Assembly: GCA_029778105.1 (NCBI GenBank)
Contig: JAKOQZ010000024.1
Coordinates: forward strand, 1 to 35,400
Length of the DNA: 35,400 bases
Direction: 5' to 3'
Source of the DNA: Pseudomonadota bacterium
Lineage (GTDB): Bacteria; Pseudomonadota; Alphaproteobacteria; Micropepsales; Micropepsaceae
Under the pieces are notes generated by a model, which did not search any database, was not told the DNA's origin, and saw nothing but the letters and a program-made list of their open reading frames with translations. A program made the position numbers and the translations under genes. Positions 15,012-24,288 of this stretch are shown here, one piece after another. Each line of letters opens with the position of its first letter. Within the stretch, counting starts at the first letter, position 1.

Positions 15012-16700
15012 ATGATGCGGGAAACGAACCTGCATCAGAGCGCCATGTCGACCGTGTCATCAGCCAGTTCACGAGAACGCCGCCGGCTTTTGCTGGACGT
15101 GCTGCTTCCGGTCGCTGCGCTGATCCTTCTGGGCGCGGCCGTGAACGTGTTCCTGATCAACCGCGCGGGCGCGACGCTGGATCGCGAGGCCGAGCGCACG
15201 CAGAAGCAGATCGTTTCGTCGATGGCCAAGCGTCTGCTGATCAAGCTGGACCGCTTCGTCGGGGACTTCGCCCTGTGGGACGAGTTCTATGAATACTCGG
15301 ACGCCGAGAAGTATCCCGACGAGTGGAGCGACGCGAATATGGGGCCCTATATCGCCGACGCGTTCGACGCGAGCGGCGCGTGGGTGCTGACCGAGGACGA
15401 CCGGCTGATCTATTCCTGGTCGGAAGACCCCGAGAAGGACCCGGTCAAGATTTTCGATTCCGGACCGGACCTGAAGCGTCTGGCCCAGGCGGCGCGCGAT
15501 CTGCCCGATCGCGAAGGGTCGTCGAACCCGGTCTCGGCGTTCATCGTGGAGAACGGCACGGTGCACATCGCCGCGGCTGCGGTGATTACGCCCGTCACCT
15601 CGCCCGATCTGGTGGCGATCGAGAACAAGAAGCGCAACGTCTTCATCGTGATGTCCGACCTCGACGCCACGGGCTATCAGGAGCTGGCCGAAGACTTCGA
15701 GCTTTCGGGCCTGAAATTCGCCTCCGAAGAGCCTCACGAGGACGGCGTCGCCAGCGTGCCGCTGCTTGATGTGGACAAGCACGTGATCGGCTATCTCGCC
15801 TGGGAAGTGGATTCGCGCTTCGGCGCCTTCATGGACGGCTATGGCCCTGCGGCGCTGGCGTTGCTGGCGGCGATCGCCTGTATCGTGGCGGTGCTGGGCC
15901 TGCGCTGGACCCGCACGATCGACCGTCTGCAGTCGGTGACGCTGGCCGCGGATGCGGCGGAGAGCGCCAGCCACGCCAAGTCGGCCTTCATCGCCAATAT
16001 GAGCCACGAGCTGCGCACGCCGCTGAACGCCATCATCGGCTTCGGCGAAGTGATGGAGATGGAATCCTACGGGCCGCTGGGCAACGACAAATACCGCGAA
16101 TACGCCAAGGACGTCGTGACGAGCGGCCGCCACCTGCTGGGCGTCATCAACGACGTTCTGGCCGTCGCCCGGATCGAAGCCGGCCAGCACAGCTTCGAGA
16201 TCGACAGCTGCGATGTGGCGGAGATCGCCGAAGAGGCGCTGCGCATGGTGCGCCAGGACGCCGCCGACCGGGGCGTGGCGCTGCATGCCGCGACGAACGA
16301 AATGCTGGTGCTGGCCGACGCGCGGGGGCTGCGCCAGATCCTGCTGAACCTGTTGTCGAACGCGGTGAAGTTCACCAACGAAGGCGGCCGCGTTTCGATC
16401 AGCTGGAACGAGCGGCGCATGGATAACACCGTCGAGATCGCGGTGAGCGATACCGGCGTCGGCATTCCGGCCGACAAGATTCCGCTGCTGGGCACGCCCT
16501 TCTTCCAGGTCTCGGACGTGCTGGCGCGCAATCATGCGGGCATGGGCCTTGGTCTTTCCATCGTCACCTCGATGGCCAAGGGCATGGGCGGATCGGTGCA
16601 GATCCATTCGGTCGTGAATGCCGGCACGACAGTGCGCGTGCGCCTGCCGGCGGCGGCGTTGCCCAAAGTCACGACGCCGAACGTGAGCCAGGCCGCCTGA
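15012..16700 (+). CDS. CHASE4-domain sensor histidine kinase
   Basis: A 562-aa membrane kinase. TM1 is at about residues 28-49, a periplasmic CHASE4 sensor follows (LDRFVGDFALWDEFYEY near 79-95 is its signature), and TM2 is at about 279-298. Then come a HisKA domain with phospho-acceptor H332 (NMSHELRTPLNAIIGFGEVM) and a HATPase with the N box (NLLSNAVKFTNEGG), G1 (SDTGVGIP) and G2 (GMGLGLSIV). The kinase core resembles the PleC/DivJ/PdhS cell-cycle kinases. No response regulator is adjacent, so its partner is elsewhere. An alternative start is the ATG at 15045, still before TM1. The ligand is unknown. Confidence 0.92.
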   Translation: MMRETNLHQSAMSTVSSASSRERRRLLLDVLLPVAALILLGAAVNVFLINRAGATLDREAERTQKQIVSSMAKRLLIKLDRFVGDFALWDEFYEYSDAEKYPDEWSDANMGPYIADAFDASGAWVLTEDDRLIYSWSEDPEKDPVKIFDSGPDLKRLAQAARDLPDREGSSNPVSAFIVENGTVHIAAAAVITPVTSPDLVAIENKKRNVFIVMSDLDATGYQELAEDFELSGLKFASEEPHEDGVASVPLLDVDKHVIGYLAWEVDSRFGAFMDGYGPAALALLAAIACIVAVLGLRWTRTIDRLQSVTLAADAAESASHAKSAFIANMSHELRTPLNAIIGFGEVMEMESYGPLGNDKYREYAKDVVTSGRHLLGVINDVLAVARIEAGQHSFEIDSCDVAEIAEEALRMVRQDAADRGVALHAATNEMLVLADARGLRQILLNLLSNAVKFTNEGGRVSISWNERRMDNTVEIAVSDTGVGIPADKIPLLGTPFFQVSDVLARNHAGMGLGLSIVTSMAKGMGGSVQIHSVVNAGTTVRVRLPAAALPKVTTPNVSQAA

Positions 16701-16776
16701 GCGCCTCGTTCGCCTGTTGACGCGTCCTTAGCAAAGGGCGTGTTGTCTGGGGACGAACCGCGAGGGGCCGAAACCG

Positions 16777-16986
16777 ATGCGCCGTCTGCCGCTTCTTCTT
16801 GTGCTTGCGCTGCCGCTGGGCGGCTGCGCCGTCGTCGCGGCGACGGGCGAGGTCGTTTCCGCAGCCGGGACGGCGGTGGGCGCGGCGGCCAGCGCGACCA
16901 GCTCGGCCATCGACGCCGCGACGGGCGGCGATGACGACGCGGACGACTGCGATGAGGGCCGCACGAAAGACGGCGAGCGCTGCTGA
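16777..16986 (+). CDS. Tiny Ala/Asp-rich lipoprotein
   Basis: A 69-aa protein. Its signal peptide ends in the lipobox LGGC with Cys17. The mature peptide is an Ala-rich amphipathic helix (about 20-50, with small residues at regular spacing) then an acidic Asp cluster and a C-terminal CDEGRTKDGERC with two cysteines. Small Ala-rich lipoproteins of this type often tile the outer membrane or associate with peptidoglycan, but no function is known here. It is followed immediately by a strong terminator, which supports it as a real, monocistronic gene. Confidence 0.75.
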   Translation: MRRLPLLLVLALPLGGCAVVAATGEVVSAAGTAVGAAASATSSAIDAATGGDDDADDCDEGRTKDGERC

Positions 16987-16991
16987 CACGA

Positions 16992-17019
16992 AAAAGGCCC
17001 GGGGTTCCCCGGGCCTTTT
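16992..17019. terminator. Strong bidirectional intrinsic terminator
   Basis: A perfect 13-bp stem, AAAAGGCCCGGGG (16992-17004) with CCCCGGGCCTTTT (17007-17019), and a 2-nt loop. U-tracts exist in both directions, so it serves the small lipoprotein gene and the convergent S9 peptidase gene. Confidence 0.92.
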
Positions 17020-17040
17020 CTGTTGCGCGCGGCGCGGGCC

Positions 17041-19098
17041 TTACTTGCCCATGGCCTCGATGGCCTCTTTCAGGCCCTCGACATGCTCGGCGCCTTCCAG
17101 CACCTGCAGGCTTGAGCCCTTGAGGTCGTCGCCGATGGGCTGGGCGCGCCCGCCCAGGCACTGCGACAGGAAGCCCTCATAGGCCGCATAGGACGAGATG
17201 CGGTTGGCGGGCTTGGCGAAGCCGTGGCCTTCGTCGGGGTAGAGGAGATAGGTGACCGGGAGGCCCTTTTCCTTCATCGCCTTCACGATCTGGTCGCTCT
17301 CGTCCTTGTTGACGCGCGGATCGTTGGCGCCCTGCGCCACCAGCAGCGGGCGCTGGATGTCGGCGATGTGCGTGATGGGCGAGCGCGAGGCGAGGAACGC
17401 CTTGCCGTCTTCCGTCGTCGGGTCGCCGACGCGCTTGTAGAGCTGGGCGCGGAACGAATCCCAGTAGGGCGGGATCGTGTTCATGAAGGTGTTGAGATTG
17501 GTGACGCCGACGATGTCGACGCCGCAGGCGAAGGTGGTGGGCGTCATCGTCATGCCGACCATGGTGGCGTAGCCGCCATAGGAGCCGCCATAGATCGCCA
17601 CCTTGTCTTCGCTGGTGACGCCTTCGGCGATCGCCCATTTCACGGCATCGAGCAGATCCTCGTGCATCTTGCCGCCCCATTCGCGGTCGGCGGCGTTGAT
17701 GAACGCCTTACCGTAGCCGGTGGAGCCGCGATAGTTCACCTGGAGCACGGCATAGCCGCGATTGGCGAGCCACTGCGCCTCGGGGTCGTAGCCGTAGGTA
17801 TCCTGCGCCCACGGACCGCCATGGACGTTGAGCACCATCGGCACGGGCGTGTCGGGCTTGCCGTCGCCATTGGCGTCGGCGCCGGCCGGAAGCGTGAGGA
17901 AGGACGGCAGCGTGAGGCCGTCGCGCGATTTGATCTCGACGCCGTACATCGGGGCGAGGGTATCGTCGGCGAGGGCGGGGCGGACGTCGAACAGCTTGGT
18001 CAGCTTTTTCTGCGCGCGGTCATAGAGCTGGTAGTTCACCGACGCCGTGACCGGATCGTTGACGACGATCCACAGATTGTTGTCGCGGCTCTGGCCGGCG
18101 AAGGTCCACTGGCCCGGAAGATTGGCGGTGAGGAAGTCGAAGTCGGGCTGAAGCGCCGGGTCGACCGCCGTCCACTCGGTCTTCAGGTAATGGGTCGCGT
18201 AAGCGAGAATCTTTCCGGTGGCCGGATCGGTGATGTCGCCCTGGATGTCGGCCTTGTCGTTCTCGGCGACCGTGGTGGTCTCGCCCGTCTCCAGATTGGT
18301 CGCGGTGTAGGCCGCCTTGTCGCGTCCGCGGGTTTCGAGAATGTAGAGCGTCTTGCCGTCGTTGGTGAGGCCGGCGAGATCGGTGGTCTGCGCATCCTCG
18401 AAGGGGATGGTGGTGAAAAGGGTCGGCTGGAGCTTGTCGTCGAGCTTGAAGACCTCGCGGCCGCCATCGGCGGTGGCCTTGGTGGCGAAGCGCAGCTTCA
18501 GGTCTTCGTCGATGAGGTAGCCGTCAAACTCGGTCGTGTTGTCGGCGATCTTGGTGAGTTCGCCCGTGCGGGTGTTGAGCAGATAGGGGTCGAACCATTT
18601 GGGGTCGCGATTGTTCATGCCGATGACGATTTCATCGACGCGGGTCTCGCTGCCGCCGAAGGGGATGACGCGCGTGTTGGGGAAATCGGTGATCAGCTTG
18701 TTTTCGCCGGTCGCCGGATCGGCGCTGTAGAGCAGGAAGTTTTCGTCGCCGCCCTTGTCGTTCAGATAGAGGATGACGGCCGAATTGTTGGCCCAGAACA
18801 TCTGGCGGATCGGGCGTTCGGTGGCGCTGGTGACCGGCTTGGCGGCGCCGAGATCGCCGACCGGGGCGACCCACACGTTCAGCACGCCGTCCTTCGGCGC
18901 GATATAGGCGATCCACTTGCCGTCGGGGCTGATCTGCGCGGCGGTCTTGTCGGGGTTCCCGAAGAGATCGGCGCGCGGAATGAGGCCGGCGCCGGTGTCC
19001 TGCGCCGCCGCGACCGCGGCGGTTGCGGGAACGAGCGCCGTGCAGGCCGCGAGGGCCAGCCACAAGGCGGTTCTGCGTGCGGAGGAGCGAGACGTCAT
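17041..19098 (-). CDS. S9-family (prolyl oligopeptidase-type) exported peptidase
   Basis: A 685-aa protein with a long signal peptide (about residues 1-32). The N-terminal seven-bladed propeller (about 40-410) contains the TolB-like ISPDGKWIAYIAP repeat. The C-terminal alpha/beta hydrolase (about 420-660) has the triad Ser506 (GGSYGG), Asp593 (GANDPRV) and His625 (DEGHGF). The oxyanion element is NVHGGP. An EF-hand/dockerin-like loop (ADANGDGKPD) just before the hydrolase may bind calcium. It should cleave short peptides in the periplasm, in the DPP/acyl-peptide hydrolase style. ATG 19098 has AAAGGA upstream. It is downstream of the SIMPL gene on the same strand. Confidence 0.93.
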   Translation of the reverse strand: MTSRSSARRTALWLALAACTALVPATAAVAAAQDTGAGLIPRADLFGNPDKTAAQISPDGKWIAYIAPKDGVLNVWVAPVGDLGAAKPVTSATERPIRQMFWANNSAVILYLNDKGGDENFLLYSADPATGENKLITDFPNTRVIPFGGSETRVDEIVIGMNNRDPKWFDPYLLNTRTGELTKIADNTTEFDGYLIDEDLKLRFATKATADGGREVFKLDDKLQPTLFTTIPFEDAQTTDLAGLTNDGKTLYILETRGRDKAAYTATNLETGETTTVAENDKADIQGDITDPATGKILAYATHYLKTEWTAVDPALQPDFDFLTANLPGQWTFAGQSRDNNLWIVVNDPVTASVNYQLYDRAQKKLTKLFDVRPALADDTLAPMYGVEIKSRDGLTLPSFLTLPAGADANGDGKPDTPVPMVLNVHGGPWAQDTYGYDPEAQWLANRGYAVLQVNYRGSTGYGKAFINAADREWGGKMHEDLLDAVKWAIAEGVTSEDKVAIYGGSYGGYATMVGMTMTPTTFACGVDIVGVTNLNTFMNTIPPYWDSFRAQLYKRVGDPTTEDGKAFLASRSPITHIADIQRPLLVAQGANDPRVNKDESDQIVKAMKEKGLPVTYLLYPDEGHGFAKPANRISSYAAYEGFLSQCLGGRAQPIGDDLKGSSLQVLEGAEHVEGLKEAIEAMGK

Positions 19099-19121
19099 GA
19101 CGGGCAGGTCCTTTCCAATGG

Positions 19122-19148
19122 CCGGCGCCGCGAAGGATGCGGCGCCGG
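19122..19148. promoter_or_regulatory. 10-bp GC hairpin in the S9 peptidase leader
   Basis: CCGGCGCCGC (19122-19131) and GCGGCGCCGG (19139-19148) pair perfectly around a 7-nt loop, 23 nt upstream of the peptidase ATG on the minus strand. No U-tract follows. It may stabilise the mRNA or affect translation. Confidence 0.4.
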
Positions 19149-19202
19149 ATCTGGACCTCGTCTTAGGCGAGCCGCCGCGCGGTGTTCACGTCAAAAGGGC
19201 GT

Positions 19203-19226
19203 GGGTGAGCGGTAAACCGCTCACCC
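19203..19226 (-). terminator. Terminator-like hairpin after the SIMPL gene
   Basis: Perfect 10-bp stem (19203-19212 with 19217-19226), loop TAAA. Read on the minus strand, CTTTT follows about 6 nt after the stem. It is a moderate intrinsic terminator and would separate the SIMPL gene from the S9 peptidase. Confidence 0.5.
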
Positions 19227-19244
19227 CGCAGCGCTGGTCACATG

Positions 19245-19982
19245 TCAGTTCAGTTCGAACACGATGCTGACCTGCGCCTCCAGGCCGACCTGGCCGGCGG
19301 CGATGGGAACCGAGACCGAGGCCGCATTGCGCGTCTGCAGCGCGACCGGCTGGTTGGATGTCCAGGTTTCCGTCACCGTCATCGGCCGTCCGACAGTCAG
19401 ACCCAGCGCGCCGGCCATCAGCTCCGCCTTGGCGCGCGCATCCTTCATCGCCGCGATCCGCGCCTCGCTGAGCGCGGCGTCCTTGTCGGCGACATCGAAC
19501 GTCAGGCCGTCGATCCGGTTGGCGCCGGCCTTCACGGTGAGATCGAGGATCTCGCCGAGACGGGAGACGTCCTTCACCTTGAGCACCACCCCGTTGCTGG
19601 CCTGATAGCCGACGAGCTTGGAGACCGGGCCGCTGTTGTCGTAGCTGGGGTTGAGGCCGAGGCCGCTGGTCTGAATGTCGGTGACGCCGTAGCCGAGCGA
19701 TTTCAGCGCATCGATGACGGCCTGCATGGCGGCGCTGTTCTTGTCGAGCGCCTCGCCCGGCGTGGCGCCTTCGGTGGAGACGCTGAGGGTGAGGACGGCG
19801 AGGTCGGCGGCGGCCGCGCTGTGGCCCGAGCCGTTGACCGTGATGGTGCGGGTCACCTGCTGCGCCGGAGACGGCGCGGGCTGGGCGATGTCGGGCGTGG
19901 ACTGCGCGCCGGCGAGGGGCGCGAGCGCGGCGCCGCCGAGCGCCGCAGCGGCCACGGCTGCCAGAATCATCGAACGGGACAT
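19245..19982 (-). CDS. SIMPL-domain (DUF541, YggE-like) periplasmic protein
   Basis: A 245-aa exported protein: signal peptide (residues 1-26), a Pro/Gln linker, and a SIMPL domain (about 44-240). The domain shows TITVNGSGHSAAAADLAVLTL, a long helix with the GVTDIQTSGLGLNPSYDN turn, VGYQASNGVVLKVKDV, and the closing VSVPIAAGQVGLEAQVSIVFEL. Family members include YggE, linked to oxidative-stress protection; biochemical activity is unknown. ATG 19982 is chosen because AAGGAG lies 6 nt upstream. It diverges from the tRNA gene, 110 bp away. Confidence 0.9.
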   Translation of the reverse strand: MSRSMILAAVAAAALGGAALAPLAGAQSTPDIAQPAPSPAQQVTRTITVNGSGHSAAAADLAVLTLSVSTEGATPGEALDKNSAAMQAVIDALKSLGYGVTDIQTSGLGLNPSYDNSGPVSKLVGYQASNGVVLKVKDVSRLGEILDLTVKAGANRIDGLTFDVADKDAALSEARIAAMKDARAKAELMAGALGLTVGRPMTVTETWTSNQPVALQTRNAASVSVPIAAGQVGLEAQVSIVFELN

Positions 19983-20092
19983 GGCTTTCTCCTTCATCTT
20001 CGCGAGAGACGGCCATACCGCCCTGCGAATGCGCCCGAAAAGCGGCGGTCTTGCGGCCTCACGAATTGCTGATAGGAGACTGAACAAAGGTG

Positions 20093-20169
20093 GGGCCTGT
20101 AGCTCAGTTGGTTAGAGCGGGCCGCTCATAACGGCTTGGTCCCAGGTTCAAGTCCTGGCGGGCCCACCA
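20093..20169 (+). tRNA. ileX: tRNA-Ile2 (anticodon CAU, probable lysidine tRNA)
   Basis: A complete 77-nt cloverleaf with CCA encoded: acceptor GGGCCTG/CGGGCCC, anticodon stem GCCG/CGGC around CTCATAA (CAU at 20127-20129), and T-arm CCAGG-TTCAAGT-CCTGG. CAU can be Met or Ile2. C4-G69 and C5-G68 in the acceptor stem are the pairs TilS uses in E. coli to pick tRNA-Ile2 over tRNA-Met, so Ile2 reading AUA is favoured. No integrase or att-type duplication is seen next to it. Confidence 0.9.
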
Positions 20170-20368
20170 CAGCCCTTCATCTCCATTTTCTTAAAGACTG
20201 CGACTAATCGGCGCGATCGCGGCAAGACGCGGTTGAGGCATGACCGGTAGACTCAAGTTATAGTCCGCGTCAGTTCATCGGTCGTTCATTGATCGGCCGT
20301 CTACTGGGTTTCTGCGCAATTGCGGCTGTCGCGTTTCAGACAGGGACCAGATTTCGGGGGCCGCGCTG

Positions 20369-23035
20369 ATGTCAGCATTCCATTCTCTGCGCCGTTCGGC
20401 GTCCAGCCTGGTTCTGGGGCTCGCCCTCGGGGTCGCCTCCGCGCAGACCGCCGCCGCATTGAGCGACGCTTCCCGCAGCGACGTGCCCGCCTTGAGAGGC
20501 CGTGCGGACGACGCCGAGGATGTGCGCGACGCGCTGGACCGCTTCTCGATGCGGGATATCGGCGCGCAGGATGGAACCGTGCCGGCGGCTTCCGAAAGCG
20601 GCCTGCTGCACAAGTCGGGCTTCATCCCGCGCCCCAAGCCGACGCCCGTGCCGACGCCGGTTCCCACCCCGGTGCCGACGCCGGTGCCGACCCCCGTTCC
20701 TACACCGGCGCCGACGCCCGTTCCCACACCTGTGCCGACCCCGGTTCCGACGCCCGTTCCGACGCCGGTTCCGACGCCCGTTCCGACGCCGGTGCCGACG
20801 CCTGTTCCGACGCCCATTCCGACACCTGTGCCGACCCCGGTGCCGACACCTGTTCCAACGCCGGTGCCGACGCCCGTTCCCACGCCGGGGCCGACGCCGC
20901 CGGTCACGGGGGGCACGCTGGGCGCCGGGATCACCATCGCCATCCTGGACACCGGCGTGGACTACAACCATCGGGAGTTCACGGGCCGTTATTCGCCGCT
21001 GAGCACCTGTTTCAGCGGCGACACCTGCCCGACGGCGGCGACGCGCGCGGGCTTTGACGATGAAGGCCACGGCACGCATGTGGCCGGCATCGCCGCCGGT
21101 GCGACCCGCGGGCGGGCGCGCGAGGCGACCATCCTGTCGATCAAGGTGCTCGACAGCGACGGCTCGGGCTACACCAGCGATATCGCGACCGGCATCCGCT
21201 ATGCGGTGAACAACGGCGCGCGGGTGATCAATATGAGCCTGGGCGGCGGGGGGCCGACCTCGTCGACGCTGTCGGCGCTGACTTATGCCGCGCCGCGCGC
21301 GGTCATCGTTTCGGCCGCCGGCAACACCAACAACTATACCAGCCCCGAATATCCTGCCGCCTATGCGCTGACCGCCGGCATCCGGGGCAGCCTGATCGTG
21401 GTGGGCGCCGTCGATTCCAACAATCGCATCGCGAGCTTCTCGAACACGCCTGCGGGCAAGTGCAGCGGCCTGTATTACAGCCAGTACTGCATGCGCGATT
21501 ACTTCGTGGTGGCGCCGGGCGTGGGGATCTATTCGTCGGTGCCCGGCGGCTATGCGTATTATTCGGGCACGTCGATGGCGACGCCCTATGTCGCGGGCGT
21601 CGTCGCGCAGGTGCTGAGCCAGAGCCCGTATCTGACCTCGCAGCAGGCGGCGGACATCATCTTCCGCACGGCGACGGATCTGGGCGTCTACGGCACCGAC
21701 GACGTGTATGGCCGCGGCCTCGTCAATCCGTCGCGGGCGCTCGCGCCGGTGGGCTTCACGTCGGTCGTCGTCGCGGGCGACACGACATCCGACTATGTCG
21801 GCACCAGCGAGGCGCTGACTTCGGGGCTGACGGGCCTCGCGGGCGGGCCTCTGCATGCCAGCCGCCTTCTGAAGTCGGCGATCCTGCTGGACGAATACGG
21901 CCGCGACTACGCCGTCGATCTGAGCGCGAGCGCGCGCGGTTCGTCGCTGACGGTTTCGGGCCTCATCGCCGATCACTACGCGACGATCCATCCCTTTGCG
22001 ATCGCGCGCGGCGGGTTCTCGCTGAGCGGATTTGCGGTCGCGGCCGATCCGGTCGCCTGGGGGCTTGGCCGGCGCGAAGAGGACATGGACCTGACGCGCG
22101 TGCAGGACGTGACCCTCGCCATGCAGCTTTCGGAGACGCTTGAGGCCGCCGCGGCGTTCAACGCCGATATGGGCGGGCGGGTGAGCGCCTTCGATCTGGG
22201 CAGCGATGCGCAGAGCCGGGCGCTGTTCGTGGACGCCAGCGCCGTCGATGGACCTTACATGTCGCTCGCCGACGGCGGCGATTTCGCCGGCCTTTCATAC
22301 AAGGCGTTCGACGATCTGACCGTGCGCTTGGCCTATATGAGCGCCGACCGGGAGGACCGTCTGCCCGGGATCGACAGCGAGATGTTCACGATCGCGCCGT
22401 CGCGCAATCTGCGCGCGGTCGATCACCCGACCTCGGTGGTCGCGCTGGCGCTGAACTGGGCGGTCGAGCCCTGGATGGGGCTGTCGCTGAACGTGGCGCG
22501 GATCGGCGAGGGCAACGGCTTTCTGGGCGGCATGGAGAGCGGCGCGCTGGCCATGACGGACGCCGCAGAGACCTTCTCGGCGGGGCTTTCCGCCCGCGTC
22601 GAGCTCGGCGGCGGGTATCGTCTGACGGGCTCGTACAGCATGGGCACCACGTCGATCGCGCCGCGCGCCGGTTCGATCGCCACGGGCTTCAGCGATCTGA
22701 CGACCGCCGCCTATGGCGTGGCGCTGACCAGGGACGGCGTGTTCATGAACGGCGATCTGCTGGGCATCGCCATCACCCGGCCGATCCACATTCTTGAGGG
22801 CTCGGCCGCGCTGACCCTGGCGACCGGCGTCGATGCCGACCGCCGCCTGATCTATGGCCATGAGGTGCTGGATCTGGCGGGGCCCGCGCCGACCAATTTC
22901 GAGATGGGCTATACGGCGCGTCTGCTGGACGGCGCGGCGAGCTTCTCGCTTTCGGCCGCCTATCAGACGGATGCCGGCGGCGTCGCCGGCGCCGATGCGG
23001 TGGCCGGCGCGCTGCGCTTCTCGCTGAAGTTCTAG
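20369..23035 (+). CDS. Subtilase autotransporter with N-terminal PTPx repeat linker
   Basis: An 888-aa surface protease. A signal peptide (about 1-30) and a short segment precede 22 tandem Pro-Thr-Pro-x units (residues 91-178). Then comes an S8 protease domain with Asp194 (ILDTGVD), His234 (GHGTHVAG) and Ser402 ([12 protein letters not shown]), then a spacer and a C-terminal beta-barrel-like region (about 590-888) ending in Phe (SLKF), as outer-membrane barrels do. This is a type Va-like autotransporter. The Pro-rich rod sits before, not after, the protease domain, which is unusual. Cysteine pairs occur in [12 protein letters not shown] and [11 protein letters not shown]. Whether the passenger is cleaved off is unknown. 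Confidence 0.92.
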   Translation: MSAFHSLRRSASSLVLGLALGVASAQTAAALSDASRSDVPALRGRADDAEDVRDALDRFSMRDIGAQDGTVPAASESGLLHKSGFIPRPKPTPVPTPVPTPVPTPVPTPVPTPAPTPVPTPVPTPVPTPVPTPVPTPVPTPVPTPVPTPIPTPVPTPVPTPVPTPVPTPVPTPGPTPPVTGGTLGAGITIAILDTGVDYNHREFTGRYSPLSTCFSGDTCPTAATRAGFDDEGHGTHVAGIAAGATRGRAREATILSIKVLDSDGSGYTSDIATGIRYAVNNGARVINMSLGGGGPTSSTLSALTYAAPRAVIVSAAGNTNNYTSPEYPAAYALTAGIRGSLIVVGAVDSNNRIASFSNTPAGKCSGLYYSQYCMRDYFVVAPGVGIYSSVPGGYAYYSGTSMATPYVAGVVAQVLSQSPYLTSQQAADIIFRTATDLGVYGTDDVYGRGLVNPSRALAPVGFTSVVVAGDTTSDYVGTSEALTSGLTGLAGGPLHASRLLKSAILLDEYGRDYAVDLSASARGSSLTVSGLIADHYATIHPFAIARGGFSLSGFAVAADPVAWGLGRREEDMDLTRVQDVTLAMQLSETLEAAAAFNADMGGRVSAFDLGSDAQSRALFVDASAVDGPYMSLADGGDFAGLSYKAFDDLTVRLAYMSADREDRLPGIDSEMFTIAPSRNLRAVDHPTSVVALALNWAVEPWMGLSLNVARIGEGNGFLGGMESGALAMTDAAETFSAGLSARVELGGGYRLTGSYSMGTTSIAPRAGSIATGFSDLTTAAYGVALTRDGVFMNGDLLGIAITRPIHILEGSAALTLATGVDADRRLIYGHEVLDLAGPAPTNFEMGYTARLLDGAASFSLSAAYQTDAGGVAGADAVAGALRFSLKF
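20639..20902 (+). repeat. 12-bp in-frame minisatellite (22 PTPx units)
   Basis: Twenty-two tandem 12-bp units with consensus CCGACGCCSGTK. Eighteen encode PTPV; the others are PTPA (unit 6), PTPI (15), PTPG (21) and PTPP (22). Codons vary between units (CCG/CCC/CCT/CCA, ACG/ACC/ACA), so selection acts on the protein. Changes in copy number would keep frame and alter linker length. Confidence 0.97.
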
Positions 23036-23043
23036 GCGGCCGG

Positions 23044-23838
23044 TCAGGCGATGGAACGGCCGCCGTCGATCACGAGCTCGGCGCCGGTGACGTAGCTGCT
23101 CTCGTCGCTGGCGAGCCAGACGATGCCGGCGGCGATCTCGTCGACGCGGCCCGGGCGGCCGAACGGGACGGCGGCGGCCGTGAACGCGTCGAGCGTCGCG
23201 CCGCGCGGCCGCGCATTCGAACCGTCGCCGCTGGTGCCGATCAGGCTGTCCCAGATGGCGGTGGTGACGATGCCGGGGTGGAGCGAGTTCACGCGGACAT
23301 TGTCTTTCAGCGCGGCGCATTCCAGCGCCACCGACTTGGTGAAATAGCGCACCGCCGCTTTGGTGGCGCAATAACCCGACGCATTGGCGGAGGCCTTGAG
23401 CGCCGCGATGGACGAGACATTGACGATGGAGCCGCCGCCGCTGTCGCGCAGCAGCGGCAGGCCATGCTTCACGCCGAGGAAGACGCCATCGATGTTCACG
23501 GCGGTCTGACGCCGCCAGTCGGCCAGCGACATCTCGGTGACGGGGCCGGAGAGGCCGATGCCGGCATTGTTCACGAGCACGTCGAGCCGGCGGAAGCGGG
23601 ATTTCACCTCAGCGATGACGGCGCGCCAGTTGTCTTCGTCGGTCACGTCATGGGCGAGGAAGACCGCCCGGCCGCCATCGGCCTCGATCTCGGCAACCAG
23701 CGCCGCGCCGCCTTTGTCGTCGCGGTCGGTGGCGACGATGGTGGCGCCTTCGCGCGCGAGCGTCAGGGCGGCGGTGCGGCCGATGCCGTTGGCGGCCCCG
23801 GTGATGAGGGCGATCTTGCCCGAGACGCGTCCGGGCAT
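23044..23838 (-). CDS. SDR-family oxidoreductase (classical)
   Basis: A 264-aa NAD(P)-dependent dehydrogenase. Visible are TGAANGIG (residues 13-20), an acidic D38 in VATDRDD that favours NAD(H), NNAG at 90-93, catalytic N115, S142/S143 and the Y156-x3-K160 pair (YCATK). The C-terminal LASDESSYVTGAELVIDGG is standard. The family oxidises hydroxyls on steroids, alcohols or aromatic intermediates. It is the last gene of a three-gene operon (VOC, NTF2-like, SDR) facing a TetR regulator, which suggests conversion of a small ring compound, but the substrate is unknown. Confidence 0.93.
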   Translation of the reverse strand: MPGRVSGKIALITGAANGIGRTAALTLAREGATIVATDRDDKGGAALVAEIEADGGRAVFLAHDVTDEDNWRAVIAEVKSRFRRLDVLVNNAGIGLSGPVTEMSLADWRRQTAVNIDGVFLGVKHGLPLLRDSGGGSIVNVSSIAALKASANASGYCATKAAVRYFTKSVALECAALKDNVRVNSLHPGIVTTAIWDSLIGTSGDGSNARPRGATLDAFTAAAVPFGRPGRVDEIAAGIVWLASDESSYVTGAELVIDGGRSIA

Positions 23839-23841
23839 GGC

Positions 23842-24279
23842 TCAGCCGCCGAGCGCGGCGCGGATGACGGCCATCTGGTCGAAGAACGGCCGCTCGCAGA
23901 TGATCTTGTCGCCGCCGGGCGGGAATTCGAACGTGGCGGCCATGCGAACCTTGAATGTCCGGCCCGTCGGCGGAACGACGCGGTCGGGCAGGGTGAGCGG
24001 GCCCAGATGCGTGCCGGTCAGATAGAATTCGACCAGCACGGTGTTGCTGGCGGCGTCGTGCGCCAGCGCGATGATCTCGTTGCCCTGATCGGGAAACGGC
24101 GTCCGCGACGTCTTGAAGTAGGCGCGGACGGCCTCCTCGCCGTCGGCGACGCCGCCCGGGCCGTAGAATTCGTAGCGGGGGTGCTCGAAGGTGGCGATCA
24201 CGGCGTCCCAGTCGCAGGCGCATTCCAGCGCCATGTGATCGCGGACGGTCTGAAGACGGCGCTCGGCAAGGTCGGTCAT
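23842..24279 (-). CDS. NTF2-like / SnoaL-like protein
   Basis: A 145-aa single-domain protein with the cone-shaped NTF2 fold: opening helices (LAERRLQTVRDHMALECACDWDAVIATF), PRYEFYGPGGVADGEEAVRAYF, then strands (NTVLVEFYLTGTH, KVRMAATFEFPPGGDKIICERPFFD). Members are ketosteroid isomerase-like, cyclases or dehydratases. The two histidines and acidic residues in the fold could be catalytic, but the reaction cannot be assigned. It lies 3 bp before the SDR gene and 9 bp after the VOC gene, so the three are co-transcribed. Confidence 0.88.
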   Translation of the reverse strand: MTDLAERRLQTVRDHMALECACDWDAVIATFEHPRYEFYGPGGVADGEEAVRAYFKTSRTPFPDQGNEIIALAHDAASNTVLVEFYLTGTHLGPLTLPDRVVPPTGRTFKVRMAATFEFPPGGDKIICERPFFDQMAVIRAALGG

Positions 24280-24288
24280 ATCGTTCTT

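Noticed and set aside
20242-20268. TTGAGG and TATAGT as a promoter for the autotransporter
   Set aside because: The spacer is 20 bp, too long for a sigma-70 type promoter, and the rest of the context is unremarkable.
20093-20368. tRNA gene as a possible integration site
   Set aside because: No integrase, no repeat of the tRNA 3' end downstream and no change in gene content typical of an island.
20275-20952. Minus-strand open frame with GVGTGVGTG repeats
   Set aside because: It is the mirror of the PTPx repeat and has no start context or flanking domain.
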